Positions 32,152 through 41,900 are shown, counted from the first letter of the stretch. The stretch is 64,000 nt of DNA from Priestia endophytica DSM 13796 (GCF_900115845.1 NZ_FOXX01000007.1:186001-250000); one strand, 5' to 3'. Numbers and translations: made by a program. The notes: a model not told the origin generated them from the sequence alone.

Positions 32152-33648
32152 TTATGCACTTTTAGAAGTACCTTCCTCTTTATTCGTACTATAGAATAGT
32201 GTGTTTACAACATCATTTCTAGAACGCTTTGCTTTTTTTACAAAGAAAGGGTTTATAATGACCATTGTTACAACGTTTGCGCTAAGGCCCCAGAAACCTT
32301 CATAGATACCAAAGGACGTGCCTGTTGAATAAACCGTAAAAGTTACAATAAGTCCGACTAAGAGTCCAACGACAGTTGCTTCTTTTGTTTGATTACGCCA
32401 AAATAAGCTGATGACAATTGCCGGGAAAATCTGAACCATTCCTGATACTCCTAAGAGTTGTAAAGAAACAAGAGCTTGTGGGAAAAGAAGCCCAAATAAA
32501 AGAGCAAGGCCGATGACAACAAATACCATTGAACGAGTTACAAGTGTTAATGTCTTAGGAGTTACATCTGGCTTAATCAAATCGCGATAAATGTTATTCG
32601 CAAATAAATTGGATGCTCCGATTGCCATGATTGAACAAGGAATTAAAGAAGCAAGAGCAATTGTTGAGTAAGCAAGTCCTTGTCCAACTCCACCGTATGA
32701 AATTTGAATGAGATTTAATAGAGCGAACTTTGGATTTGTATCTTCAGGAAGAACAAGAGCAGCAACAAATCCAAGGAAAATAACGAGAATAAGCACAATA
32801 TTATATAAAGGCAAGAAGATAGCATTTTTTCGAAGTGAATCTGCACTTTTTGCTGTAAATACACCTGTTGCTGCATGAGCCCACATAAAGAGAGCAAGTG
32901 CCGATACAAGGGAAGCGGTAATGAACCATGGAATTCCTTTTGGGCCTTCCGTTGGGAGTGTAAGCATTTCAGGAGCTTCTTGTGAAATCTTATTAATCAT
33001 TGTTCCCCAGTCCCCAAAATGAATAATAGGAAGAGACACAACCATGAAAAGCATAATAACCCAAACTAAAATATCTTTAATAATAGCTGTATACGTAGGA
33101 CCTTTAATTCCGCTAAAAAATGTATAAAGACCAACAAGAAGAAAAGAGATAATAACAACTACCTTTACGTTAATATAACCTGTACCTGCAGCAGTAAGAG
33201 TGTCTTGAATCCCACTAAGCTGTAAGCAAATGTAAGGGATAAGCATAAGTACACCAACAATAGCGATTAAAGAAGATAGAAACTTGCTGCTAAACCGTTC
33301 ACGAGCATAATCGGCAAGTGTTGTTAAACGATGTTTGTTTGCGACACTCCACAGTTTTGGTAAGAAAAAGTAAGAGATGAAAAAAGCAATAACGGAATAT
33401 GGAATCGCAAAGAAAGCCGTGCTTCCTCCTTGGTAAGCGGTACTTGTTAAACCGAGGAATGTATATGCTGTATAAAGATCCGCCCCAACTAATAGCCAAA
33501 CAAGAATACTACCAAAACGTCTTCCTCCAACAGACCATTCTTCAACAGAGCTTCGTGATGATTTATCCCGCCCTGCTAGAAAACCAATAAAGACAACAGC
33601 TAAAATGATACAACATGTGATTGACAGTGCTGTTAAATTTCCTTGCAT
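32152..33648 (-). CDS. yhjB: Sodium:solute symporter YhjB-like
   Basis: SSS-family Na+/solute symporter of the cytoplasmic membrane, 498 residues with about 13 hydrophobic segments. SSS landmarks: WSVGGRRFGSILVWLLVGADLYTAYTFLG, LTTLADYARERFSSKF and GASNLFANNIYRDLIKP. It follows a 67-residue DUF3311 protein with a one-base TAATG overlap, the same pair as B. subtilis yhjC-yhjB. The substrate is unknown; metabolite acids are common for this class. Confidence 0.9.
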   Translation of the reverse strand: MQGNLTALSITCCIILAVVFIGFLAGRDKSSRSSVEEWSVGGRRFGSILVWLLVGADLYTAYTFLGLTSTAYQGGSTAFFAIPYSVIAFFISYFFLPKLWSVANKHRLTTLADYARERFSSKFLSSLIAIVGVLMLIPYICLQLSGIQDTLTAAGTGYINVKVVVIISFLLVGLYTFFSGIKGPTYTAIIKDILVWVIMLFMVVSLPIIHFGDWGTMINKISQEAPEMLTLPTEGPKGIPWFITASLVSALALFMWAHAATGVFTAKSADSLRKNAIFLPLYNIVLILVIFLGFVAALVLPEDTNPKFALLNLIQISYGGVGQGLAYSTIALASLIPCSIMAIGASNLFANNIYRDLIKPDVTPKTLTLVTRSMVFVVIGLALLFGLLFPQALVSLQLLGVSGMVQIFPAIVISLFWRNQTKEATVVGLLVGLIVTFTVYSTGTSFGIYEGFWGLSANVVTMVIINPFFVKKAKRSRNDVVNTLFYSTNKEEGTSKSA

Positions 33649-33851
33649 TACTCAACATCTCCTTTTGTTTTTTGTACACGATAAATAATAAATGAAATAA
33701 TAGGTGTTAAAATAATCCAAAGAAAGAGCCAAAAATGAAGTAGTGGTAATCCGAGAATAATAGGATGAATGCGGTTTACGAGAGGTAAAAAAGCAAACTG
33801 ACCTACAAATGGAATTAATGATAATAAGAATATTGTGAATTTTTTATTCAA
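33648..33851 (-). CDS. yhjC: DUF3311 membrane protein YhjC
   Basis: 67-residue membrane protein with two hydrophobic helices (FTIFLLSLIPFVGQFAFLPLV and LLHFWLFLWIILTPIISFIIY) and a basic tail. DUF3311 proteins accompany SSS symporters as small partner subunits, and its stop overlaps the yhjB start by one base. GGAGGAC precedes the ATG. Confidence 0.88.
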   Translation of the reverse strand: MNKKFTIFLLSLIPFVGQFAFLPLVNRIHPIILGLPLLHFWLFLWIILTPIISFIIYRVQKTKGDVE

Positions 33852-34112
33852 TTTAAGTCCTCCTATCTTATGTATGATTAACTAGGTTGTGATAATGTTC
33901 ACTATGATAGCAATTCTGACATAATTAAGCAAGAGAATATTATTAAAATAGTTTGATAAAATAGAAATTTTGGAAAATAGCGCTTTCATCTTAAGTTATT
34001 TATTTTTAATATTGTTTTTCAATTTACATAACAGAAAGGGAAAATGTTTATAAAAAATAGGCAGCGGACATCTTCCTGACACATTCACTTGTTACATTAT
34101 GAAAGAAGAACA

Positions 34113-34165
34113 AAAGAGCTTATGTTTATCTCCATAAAGATGCCTCTCTCCGGCATAAGCTCTTT
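34113..34165 (+). promoter_or_regulatory. Structured leader element upstream of prsA-like gene
   Basis: A perfect 12-bp outer stem AAAGAGCTTATG/CATAAGCTCTTT encloses two small hairpins, TTTAT-CTCC-ATAAA and GCC-TCTCTCC-GGC, giving a three-way junction shape about 58 bases before the foldase gene. No T tract follows, so it is not a simple terminator. The rest of the 370-base spacer (33852-34222) shows no gene. Confidence 0.5.
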
Positions 34166-34222
34166 CCTGTGAAAAGTACATGCTAAACAAGCATTATAGA
34201 ATAGAAAAAAGGAGTTTAAAAG

Positions 34223-35104
34223 ATGAAAAAACTATTTAAACGTAAGGTTATGTATATTATTTTAAGCGTAGCTCTTGTCGCTCTCATTGTTTGCGGTGGA
34301 TGGGTTTATTCAAAAGAACAAGTTGTTGCGAGCGTTGACGGAAGCGATATTACCAAAGACGATGTGTATAACCTTCTGGCAGATCAAAATGGAGCAGCAG
34401 CTGTTGATACTCTTATTACCGAGAAGATTATCGATAAAGAAGCTGAAAAGGAAGATATTAAGATTACGGCCAAGCAAGTGAATCAAGAGTTAGATAACTT
34501 AAAAGAACAATACGGTGGAGAAGATACATTTAATCAGACACTTGAAGCAAGTGGTGTGTCGTTAAGCTCTCTTAAAGAAGACATTAAAAAGAATAAAGAA
34601 ATTGAAGAACTTTTACGACCATCTATTAAAATTACAGAGAAGGAAATGAAAGAATACTTTAATGAAAATAAAGATAGTTTTGCACAAGCAGCGCAAGTGA
34701 AAGCAAGCCACATTTTAGTTGATGATGAAAAAACAGCTAAGGAAATGAAAGAGAAGTTAGATAAAGGAGAAGATTTTGCAACATTAGCGAAAAAATATTC
34801 CACAGACACGGCAACAAGTGAAAGTGGTGGAGAGCTTGGATACTTTGAAGAAGGCACAATGACTGATGAATTTGATAAAAAAGCGTTCTCGATGAAGAAG
34901 GGAGAAATTAGTGACCCTGTCAAAACAGACTATGGCTATCATATTATTAAGGTAGAAGATGTTAAAGAAGCCAAACAAGCAAGTTATAAAGACAGCAAAG
35001 CACAAGTAAAAGAAGCGATCTTCAACGAGAAACTTCAAACCGAATATTCAACATGGTTAGAGAAGAAGAAAAAAGAATATGATATAACGAACAGTTTTGA
35101 ATAA
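34223..35104 (+). CDS. prsA: PrsA-like peptidyl-prolyl isomerase foldase
   Basis: Extracytoplasmic parvulin-type foldase helping secreted proteins fold outside the membrane. 293 residues. N-terminal basic region and hydrophobic helix (MYIILSVALVALIVCGGWVY), PrsA N-domain, parvulin PpiC domain at about 155-250 (ASHILVDDEKTAKEMKEKL, GGELGYFEEGTMTDEFDKKAF, GYHIIKVED), then a Lys-rich helical tail. The Cys at the helix end sits in LIVC, a poor lipobox, so it may be a signal-anchored rather than lipidated foldase (compare YacD). AAGGAG precedes the ATG. Confidence 0.85.
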   Translation: MKKLFKRKVMYIILSVALVALIVCGGWVYSKEQVVASVDGSDITKDDVYNLLADQNGAAAVDTLITEKIIDKEAEKEDIKITAKQVNQELDNLKEQYGGEDTFNQTLEASGVSLSSLKEDIKKNKEIEELLRPSIKITEKEMKEYFNENKDSFAQAAQVKASHILVDDEKTAKEMKEKLDKGEDFATLAKKYSTDTATSESGGELGYFEEGTMTDEFDKKAFSMKKGEISDPVKTDYGYHIIKVEDVKEAKQASYKDSKAQVKEAIFNEKLQTEYSTWLEKKKKEYDITNSFE

Positions 35105-35106
35105 TA

Positions 35107-35152
35107 AAAGGCCTCACCTTTTAGCATATGTATGTTAAAAGGTGAGGCCTTT
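35107..35152 (+). terminator. Terminator after prsA-like gene
   Basis: AAAGGCCTCACCTTTTA/TAAAAGGTGAGGCCTTT stem of 17 bp with an 11-base loop; weak T tract. Confidence 0.8.
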
Positions 35153-35307
35153 CTTGTTTGAAAATGAATCTTTTGTATTATATGGGAAAAGTTTGAAATA
35201 AGTTTTAGCTATATTATCTATATGAAGTAATACATATTAACTATATATGTGTAAGAATCTGTAACAAGCTTGTTTACTTTGATAGAGAAAGGTGTTAGAA
35301 TTTACTA

Positions 35308-35322
35308 AAATATCAGAAAATT
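35308..35322. promoter_or_regulatory. CodY-like box upstream of glnQ
   Basis: AAATATCAGAAAATT matches 13 of 15 positions of the CodY consensus AATTTTCWGAAAATT. It lies next to a TTAACA (35323) with TATATA/TATAAT 17-19 bases on, so CodY bound here would cover the -35 region of glnQHMP. Confidence 0.65.
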
Positions 35323-35412
35323 TTAACATAGACGCTCTTAAACTTTATATAATTGAAGTAAGCTTATCTTTATTTAAACATGCATAGATAAAAAGCACTT
35401 AGGGGGCCCATT

Positions 35413-36141
35413 ATGATTACATTTGAGGGAGTTAACAAGCATTACGGAGATTTTCATGTTTTAAAGGATATTAACCTCGAAATTCATAAAGGAGAAGTTG
35501 TCGTTGTAATTGGTCCATCTGGCTCTGGAAAAAGTACAATGCTTCGCTGTATTAACAGGCTTGAAACCATCTCAGATGGCAAGCTTCTTGTGAACAGCGC
35601 AAGAGTAGATGATAAAAAAATGGATATTAACAAGCTTCGTCGCAACATTGGAATGGTATTTCAGCACTTTCATCTTTATCCACACAAAACAGTGCTCCAA
35701 AATATAACACTTGCTCCGATGAAAGTACTAGGGATTTCCCAAGAAGAAGCAAAAGAAACGGCTATGTATTATTTGAACAAAGTTGGTATTCCTGACAAAG
35801 CTTCCTCGTATCCATCACAGCTATCAGGAGGACAGCAACAGCGTGTTGCCATTGCAAGGGGACTTGCAATGAAGCCCGAAGTCATGCTTTTTGATGAACC
35901 AACCTCTGCTCTTGATCCAGAAATGATTGGAGAGGTATTAGACGTTATGAAAGCTCTTGCGAAAGAAGGAATGACAATGGTTGTTGTAACACACGAGATG
36001 GGTTTTGCTCGTGAAGTAGCAGACCGTGTCGTCTTTATGGATGAAGGAAGAATCATTGAAGAGGCTACACCGGCTGAATTTTATGCGAACCCGCGTGAAG
36101 AGCGAGCTCGTTTATTTTTAAGCCGTATTTTAAATCATTAA
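35413..36141 (+). CDS. glnQ: Amino acid ABC transporter ATPase GlnQ
   Basis: ATP-binding subunit of a polar amino acid (glutamine/glutamate-type) importer, 242 residues. Walker [10 protein letters not shown] at 34-42, signature [17 protein letters not shown], Walker [15 protein letters not shown], switch His in [15 protein letters not shown] precedes the ATG. The order Q-H-M-P is the B. subtilis glnQHMP order, and a CodY-like box lies upstream. Confidence 0.93.
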   Translation: MITFEGVNKHYGDFHVLKDINLEIHKGEVVVVIGPSGSGKSTMLRCINRLETISDGKLLVNSARVDDKKMDINKLRRNIGMVFQHFHLYPHKTVLQNITLAPMKVLGISQEEAKETAMYYLNKVGIPDKASSYPSQLSGGQQQRVAIARGLAMKPEVMLFDEPTSALDPEMIGEVLDVMKALAKEGMTMVVVTHEMGFAREVADRVVFMDEGRIIEEATPAEFYANPREERARLFLSRILNH

Positions 36142-36160
36142 TTATTTAGGGGGAGTAGCT

Positions 36161-36988
36161 GTGTCGATGAAAAGATTACTAAAGATAGGACTTATTTCAC
36201 TAATAGCTGTTGTTTTACTTGCAGGCTGTGGAAGCGGAGGAAGTAAAGAAACTTCTTCTTCAAGTGATGGGAAAAGTACACTAGAACAAATTAAAGAGAG
36301 AGGCAAGCTTGTTGTTGGAGTTAAAACTGACACTCGTTTGTTCGGATTGAAGAACCCGAGCTCAGGAGACATTGAAGGATTTGACATTGATATCGCCAAA
36401 CAGCTTGCCAAACAAATTCTTGGAGACGAGAATAAAATTGAACTTAAAGAAGTTACATCAAAAACGCGTATTCCAATGCTTCAAAACGGAGAAATTGATG
36501 CGATTATTGCAACGATGACAATTACAGATGAGCGCAAGAAACAAGTTTCATTCTCAGATGTTTATTTTGAAGCAGGACAGTCTTTGCTTGTGAAAAAAGG
36601 AAGCTCTATTAAAGGAATTGATGATATTAAAGCAGGAACTAAAGTTTTAGCTGTTAAAGGTTCGACCTCAACTCAAAATATTCGCGAAAAGTCTCCGGAA
36701 GCAACTGTTTTAGAGTTTGAAAACTATGCAGAGGCATTTACGGCTTTAAAATCAGGGCAAGGGGACACGTTAACAACAGATAATGCTATTCTTTACGGTA
36801 TGGCAGATCAAGATTCAAACTATACGCTTGTTGGAGAACCATTTACAGATGAGCCATATGGAATTGCGGTGAAAAAAGGTGATGACGAGTTTGTGAAAGA
36901 AATCAATAAGGGCCTAGAAAAAATGAAGTCAGATGGAACCTATGATGAAATTTATAAAAAGTGGATTAAAGAAGTTCCATCAAAATAG
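36161..36988 (+). CDS. glnH: Amino acid ABC substrate-binding lipoprotein GlnH
   Basis: Extracellular solute-binding protein, family 3, anchored by lipid. 275 residues from GTG. Lipobox LLAGC (Cys24) then a Ser/Gly linker; binding domain blocks RGKLVVGVKTDTRLFGL, EGFDIDIAKQLAKQIL, DAIIATMTITDERKKQVSFSD. GGGGGAG is 5 bases before GTG 36161; ATG 36167 is the alternative. Binds glutamine/glutamate-type amino acid by family and operon. Confidence 0.92.
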   Translation: MSMKRLLKIGLISLIAVVLLAGCGSGGSKETSSSSDGKSTLEQIKERGKLVVGVKTDTRLFGLKNPSSGDIEGFDIDIAKQLAKQILGDENKIELKEVTSKTRIPMLQNGEIDAIIATMTITDERKKQVSFSDVYFEAGQSLLVKKGSSIKGIDDIKAGTKVLAVKGSTSTQNIREKSPEATVLEFENYAEAFTALKSGQGDTLTTDNAILYGMADQDSNYTLVGEPFTDEPYGIAVKKGDDEFVKEINKGLEKMKSDGTYDEIYKKWIKEVPSK

Positions 36989-37061
36989 AAAGCACCATTT
37001 TTAAGCAGGATAAGCATTTGCTTGTCCTGCTTCCTTTACTAGAGCAAAGGAGTGAACATCT

Positions 37062-37715
37062 ATGCTTGATTTCTCAATTCTCACCAACAATTGGGATTTA
37101 TATATGCAAGGATTTAGAAACACAGTTTTAGTAAGCTTAATTGCACTTGTAGCAAGTTTTGTATTAGGTGCTATTATTGCTGTTATGAGGATTGCCCCTA
37201 TTAAAATATTAAATGCAATTGGGACTATATATGTAGAATTTATTCGTAATATCCCGCTTTTGCTTATTGCCTTTATTTTTTTCGTTGGTCTTCCTTCTAT
37301 TGGAATTCGCTTAACTGGATTTGTAGCGGGAACAGTTGCACTCTCCATTTACACCTCGGCTTTTATTGCAGAAGCCATTCGAGCAGGGATTATGGCAGTT
37401 CCTAAGGGACAAACAGAAGCTGCTCGTTCATCAGGGCTTACCTACTTACAAACTATGTTTCAAATCATATTACCACAAGCAATTAAAATTGTTGTGCCAA
37501 CGCTTGGTAACCAGTTTATTAACCTTGTAAAAAACTCTTCAATTTTAAGTGTCATAGCAGGACTTGATTTAATGTATTTTGGCGACTTAGTTGCATCTGC
37601 AACATTCGTAACGTTTGATGTTTACATTTTCGTTGCTCTGTTTTATCTCGTACTTACAATCCCGCTTAGTTTGGGTGTTGGCTATTTAGAAAAACGGCTT
37701 GCACGTAGCAACTAG
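37062..37715 (+). CDS. glnM: Amino acid ABC permease GlnM
   Basis: Membrane subunit of the importer, 217 residues with about five helices. The His/Glu/Gln-type permease start (NNWDLYMQGFRNTVLVSLIALVAS) and EAA loop EAARSSGLTYLQTMFQIILPQA are present. CAAAGGAGTG precedes the ATG. It pairs with the second permease 14 bases downstream. Confidence 0.92.
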   Translation: MLDFSILTNNWDLYMQGFRNTVLVSLIALVASFVLGAIIAVMRIAPIKILNAIGTIYVEFIRNIPLLLIAFIFFVGLPSIGIRLTGFVAGTVALSIYTSAFIAEAIRAGIMAVPKGQTEAARSSGLTYLQTMFQIILPQAIKIVVPTLGNQFINLVKNSSILSVIAGLDLMYFGDLVASATFVTFDVYIFVALFYLVLTIPLSLGVGYLEKRLARSN

Positions 37716-37729
37716 AAAGGAGTGGAACA

Positions 37730-38380
37730 ATGGACTTTGTTGGAGCTTATTCAATGGATCACTTGCAATTTTTGTTTCAAGGTTTTTTTGTTACACTAAA
37801 GGTTGCCTTTATTTCAATTATTCTCAGCTTTGTTATTGGAAGCATTGTTGGAATACTGCGCTATGCTAAAATCCCTGTTGTTTCTCAAGTACTTGCTGTC
37901 ATTGTTGAAGTTATTCGGAATTTACCGCTATTGTTAATTATTTTCTTTACGTACTTTGCACTCCCTGAAATTGGAATAAGTTTAGGGATTACAGTTTCTG
38001 CTATCGCTGCTTTAACCATCTTTGAATCTGCTATGTTATCCGAGATTGTAAGAAGCGGTTTAAAATCAATTGAAAAAGGACAGATTGAGGCTGCTCGTTC
38101 GTCAGGTCTTACTTATACTCAAACAATGTTTGGGATCATTCTTCCTCAAGCATTAAAAAGGATGGTTCCTCCAATTGTGAGCCAATTTATTTCCCTGTTA
38201 AAAGATACGTCTCTTGCCGTTGTTATTGCATTACCAGAATTGACTCATAGTGCACAAATTATTAACGGACAAAATATTAACTATGTGTTGCCAATCTTCT
38301 TATTTATTGCTGTAATGTATTTTGTTGTAAATTATGGTTTATCTCTTGTAGCGAGAAGACTTGAGAGTAAAACAGCATAG
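37730..38380 (+). CDS. glnP: Amino acid ABC permease GlnP
   Basis: Second membrane subunit, 216 residues, homologous to its neighbour: QFLFQGFFVTLKVAFISIILS, VEVIRNLPLLLIIFFTYFALP and the EAA loop EAARSSGLTYTQTMFGIILPQA. AAAGGAGTGG lies before the ATG. A terminator ends the four-gene operon. Confidence 0.92.
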   Translation: MDFVGAYSMDHLQFLFQGFFVTLKVAFISIILSFVIGSIVGILRYAKIPVVSQVLAVIVEVIRNLPLLLIIFFTYFALPEIGISLGITVSAIAALTIFESAMLSEIVRSGLKSIEKGQIEAARSSGLTYTQTMFGIILPQALKRMVPPIVSQFISLLKDTSLAVVIALPELTHSAQIINGQNINYVLPIFLFIAVMYFVVNYGLSLVARRLESKTA

Positions 38381-38391
38381 TGATAAAGAAA

Positions 38392-38421
38392 GGAAGGCGT
38401 TTAAGACGTGCTTCCTTTTTT
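38392..38421 (+). terminator. Terminator after glnP
   Basis: GGAAG..CGT/ACG..CTTCC stem with small bulges, then T6. Confidence 0.8.
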
Positions 38422-38528
38422 ATTCAGCAATATAGTACCACTCTTGTCTTTCTTCCCTTATAATGAACATAATGAAGAGAACTTGTAGCATATTCACATA
38501 CGAGGGAAGAAAGGATTGAACAGAATAT

Positions 38529-39098
38529 ATGATGAGTTATATGAGACAAATCCCTGTAAGGGAAAAAAATATTGTATTAATTGGTTTTATGGGTGTTGGA
38601 AAAACAACAATTGGTCAACTTGTAGCAAAAAAACTTTACAGAGATTTCATAGATATAGATGTGGAAATTGAGAAAAATGAAAAAATGCTTATCAAAGATA
38701 TTTTTAGTAAGCATGGAGAGAAAGAATTCCGCCGTATTGAAAGGGAAACAATCTCTGATATTTGTCAGGCTAAGCGCTGCAAAGTTGTCTCCCTAGGAGG
38801 GGGAGCTTTTCAACAAGAAGAAGTTCGCAACGTTTGTTTAGAAAACTGCATTGTCCTATTTCTTGATTTGTCATGGGATCGTTGGAAGGAACGGTTGGAT
38901 CTTATTATTGAAAGCAGACCTGTTTTACACAATCGTACACTTGAAGAAATGCAGGAGCTTTTTAATGCAAGACAAGATGCTTATTCAAAGCATAACTCAA
39001 GAGTTCAGACAGATAATCTTGTAGCTGAAGAAGTTGCTGATTATATTGTTGAGACCTTAAAACTCGGTTGGGATCTTTATCAACCTCAAAAAGATTAA
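38529..39098 (+). CDS. aroK: Shikimate kinase
   Basis: Phosphorylates shikimate in the chorismate pathway. 189 residues. P-loop GFMGVGKTTIGQLVAKKL near 20-36, shikimate-site IDIDVEIEK and EFRRIERE, Walker B-like VVSLGGGAF, LID region ESRPVLHNRTLEEM. Starts at ATGATG with a weak ribosome site. Stand-alone gene ended by a terminator. Confidence 0.92.
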   Translation: MMSYMRQIPVREKNIVLIGFMGVGKTTIGQLVAKKLYRDFIDIDVEIEKNEKMLIKDIFSKHGEKEFRRIERETISDICQAKRCKVVSLGGGAFQQEEVRNVCLENCIVLFLDLSWDRWKERLDLIIESRPVLHNRTLEEMQELFNARQDAYSKHNSRVQTDNLVAEEVADYIVETLKLGWDLYQPQKD

Positions 39099-39101
39099 GA
39101 T

Positions 39102-39134
39102 AAAAGCCTAAAGCAATCAAGCTTTAGGCTTTTT
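39102..39134 (+). terminator. Terminator after aroK
   Basis: AAAAGCCTAAAGC/GCTTTAGGCTTTTT stem and loop AATCAA. Confidence 0.88.
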
Positions 39135-39278
39135 AATTTTGGGTGATAGAATATGACAATTAAATTGAAAATTTAGAAAAATTTACGATAATTTAATATA
39201 TAGTTCATTTCGTGCAAATATTCTCCATATATCCTTTTAAATAGAACGATCATACTACAAGGTGGAGGAGATAGACAA

Positions 39279-41900
39279 ATGGTACATAGGTGGTTGGGGA
39301 AATGTGGTCTTGTAATGCTTATGCTTCTAGGCATATTTATGATGTATCCACTAACAAACGGACAAGCTGAAGGGCCAAAAGATCCGGCTCCCGAAATTGT
39401 TCCTAAAAATGCAAATGGGTTGAAAGTTTTATTTGACAATACTCATGCCCAAACAGCAGGAGCAGCAGACTGGGTGATTGATGGAGCTTTTTCAGATTTT
39501 GCCAACGGGATTGCTAACAATGGTTATTATGTAAAAGAATTACGAAAAGAGGCGCCTATTACTCTCGATGATTTGTCTCAATATGATGTGTTTGTCATCC
39601 CAGAAGCAAATATTCCTTTTAAAACATCTGAACAAGAAGCGATGATTCAATATGTGAAAGAGGGAGGAAGTATCTTTTTTATTTCAGATCATTATAATGC
39701 TGATCGAAATAAAAACCGATGGGATTCGTCAGAGGTAATGAACGGTTACCGTAGAGGAGCATATGAAAATCCTGCAAAAGGTATGACAGCAGAGGAAGCT
39801 TCTTCAAAAGCGATGGAAGGAGTCGAAAGCTCAGATTGGCTTTCAGATCACTTTGGCATTCGTTTTAGATACAATGCACCAGGAAATATTAATGCAAATA
39901 AAGTTGTTTCTTCAAGTGAATCATTTGGTATTACAGAAGGAGTTCAAACAGTTGCAATGCATGCTGGTTCTACACTTGCTATTACAGATCCTTCTAAAGC
40001 AAAGGGAATCGTTTACTTGCCTGAGGGCCTGGATGCAGGAGATAAGTGGAATAATTCAGTTGACCAAGGGATTTACTTTGGTGGAGGAGAAGAGGAAGGA
40101 CCTTATGCAGCTATTTCGAAATTAGGATTAGGAAAAGCAGCATTCATTGGAGACTCTTCTCCTGTTGAAGATATAACTCCTAAGTATAAACGAGAAGAAA
40201 CAGGTGGAACAAAACGCACGTATGATGGTTTTAAAGAAGCGGACGATACAACACTTTTACTTAACACAATCGATTGGCTTGCAAAAGAGGAGAGTTATAC
40301 TTCGTTTGAAGAAAAGGGTATTCCCCTTGATGAGCCTTCTCCTATGTTAGAAACAGAAGTGCCAGTGAATTCAAAAGAGCCTCAAGCAGAGCCTTGGTCA
40401 CAGCCTGCAAAAGGGTATAAGTGGTACGATGCTTCAACATTTGCTTCTGGTTCATATGGCTCATCAGAAAATCCACCTGTTCAGGCTTCTTATGAACTTA
40501 TTCATCAAGATATATTGCCAAATAATGACGAATTCCAACTTCGTATAAGTGCAAAAGGAGTAGAGCCAAATGCAGAAATAAGTGGTCTGCAGATCGGAAT
40601 GTACGTTGAAGGAGGAATGCAAGTAGCCCAAGTAAAAAGTGAAAATGGTACATGGCCTTCCTCTTATGGGTACAGCACACCTTTTTCGTTAAAAGCAGGT
40701 TCAAACGGTGAAGCAACTATAGATTTAAAAATGAGAGTGAAGGAAGGAATAAAAGGGGACGTTAATCTACGCTTAAGGAAAGACGGAGAAAATGTACTAA
40801 CTAAGTCTGTAAAAGTTGATGATGTGGCAACCTCTCCCCTTCCCGAAGAAAATACAAAAATAACGACAATTAAACAAGCTAGACAAAGTGAACTTGACCA
40901 AATGGTAACAGTTGAAGGGATAGTAACATCTCAACCAGGAATTTTTGGTGGGCAAGGTTTTTATATACAAGATGATACAGGAGGCATCTATGTTTTTCAG
41001 CATGAAGCTGATTACAATGTTGGAGATCACCTAAGAATAACGGCTCAAACAGATGTATATAACGGAGAATTTGAATTAGTTAATCCAGCCTCCATTGAGA
41101 AAATTGGAAAGACACAAGTTCCAGAATCAAAAGTTGTTACCAGCTTAAATCAGGAAAACCAAGGCGAGAAAGTTCAGCTTAAGGAAGGCAAAATAAGCAA
41201 CGTTACTTCTAGCCAAGGAGCGTTTGAGTTTGATCTTATCCATGAGAACAATATAACAAAGGTTCGAGTTGATCATAGAACAGAAATAACACAAGATGAA
41301 TTCCATCTTCTATATAAAGAAGGAGATATAGTTACGATTAACGGAATATCATCTAATTTTAAAGGAACATATCAGCTTAAGCTATTGAGTTTAGATGATC
41401 TTGAGAAAGTCATTTCTCAAGATATCACACCGCCAACAATCGAAGACATGAGCGATATGTCTGTATTTGTAACAGGTGAGTTTTTACAAGAAATTCAGGT
41501 GAGAGATGATCAAAGTGGAGTAAATGATATTATTGTCACACTCAATGGAAAAGAAAGCAATAACCTTCACTTAGCACCAATGGAGCTACCTCCAGGAAAG
41601 TATCCTGTGACAATTCGTGTAACAGATAAAGCAGGAAATGAGACATCTAAAACATATGATCTTCTTGTTAAGCTTGACGTAGATCATCTTGATGAGTTAC
41701 TAGAAGCCGGAAATGAACGAGGATATCTTAAAAATAAAGGAGCTTTTGTTTCCCTTTCAAAGCAGATTTCAAATATACAAAAGGCAAAGTCCTCTTATCT
41801 TCAAGAACAGAAGTTAGAAAAACTGCTTTGTCATATTGAGAAACAAAATGGAAAAAAAGTAGCTGAAGAATTTGTTTCATACTGGAAAATTATAGAGTAA
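39279..41900 (+). CDS. Large secreted multidomain protein (ThuA/DUF4350-like plus OB-fold)
   Basis: 873 residues. Signal peptide to about residue 31 (CGLVMLMLLGIFMMYPL, cleavage near NGQA). Domain 1 (about 45-335) looks like a glutamine-amidotransferase-like fold as in GldG/DUF4350 proteins (LKVLFDNTHAQTAGAADWVIDGAF, VIPEANIPFKTSEQEA, GKAAFIGDSSPVED). A beta region follows, then a YhcR-type OB-fold (about 530-715, MVTVEGIVTSQPGIFGGQGFY), an Ig-like segment (DDQSGVNDIIVTLNGK) and a helical C-terminal module resembling FIMAH. No nuclease or protease signature was found. Extracellular polymer binding or processing is likely; the exact role is unknown. Confidence 0.8.
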   Translation: MVHRWLGKCGLVMLMLLGIFMMYPLTNGQAEGPKDPAPEIVPKNANGLKVLFDNTHAQTAGAADWVIDGAFSDFANGIANNGYYVKELRKEAPITLDDLSQYDVFVIPEANIPFKTSEQEAMIQYVKEGGSIFFISDHYNADRNKNRWDSSEVMNGYRRGAYENPAKGMTAEEASSKAMEGVESSDWLSDHFGIRFRYNAPGNINANKVVSSSESFGITEGVQTVAMHAGSTLAITDPSKAKGIVYLPEGLDAGDKWNNSVDQGIYFGGGEEEGPYAAISKLGLGKAAFIGDSSPVEDITPKYKREETGGTKRTYDGFKEADDTTLLLNTIDWLAKEESYTSFEEKGIPLDEPSPMLETEVPVNSKEPQAEPWSQPAKGYKWYDASTFASGSYGSSENPPVQASYELIHQDILPNNDEFQLRISAKGVEPNAEISGLQIGMYVEGGMQVAQVKSENGTWPSSYGYSTPFSLKAGSNGEATIDLKMRVKEGIKGDVNLRLRKDGENVLTKSVKVDDVATSPLPEENTKITTIKQARQSELDQMVTVEGIVTSQPGIFGGQGFYIQDDTGGIYVFQHEADYNVGDHLRITAQTDVYNGEFELVNPASIEKIGKTQVPESKVVTSLNQENQGEKVQLKEGKISNVTSSQGAFEFDLIHENNITKVRVDHRTEITQDEFHLLYKEGDIVTINGISSNFKGTYQLKLLSLDDLEKVISQDITPPTIEDMSDMSVFVTGEFLQEIQVRDDQSGVNDIIVTLNGKESNNLHLAPMELPPGKYPVTIRVTDKAGNETSKTYDLLVKLDVDHLDELLEAGNERGYLKNKGAFVSLSKQISNIQKAKSSYLQEQKLEKLLCHIEKQNGKKVAEEFVSYWKIIE

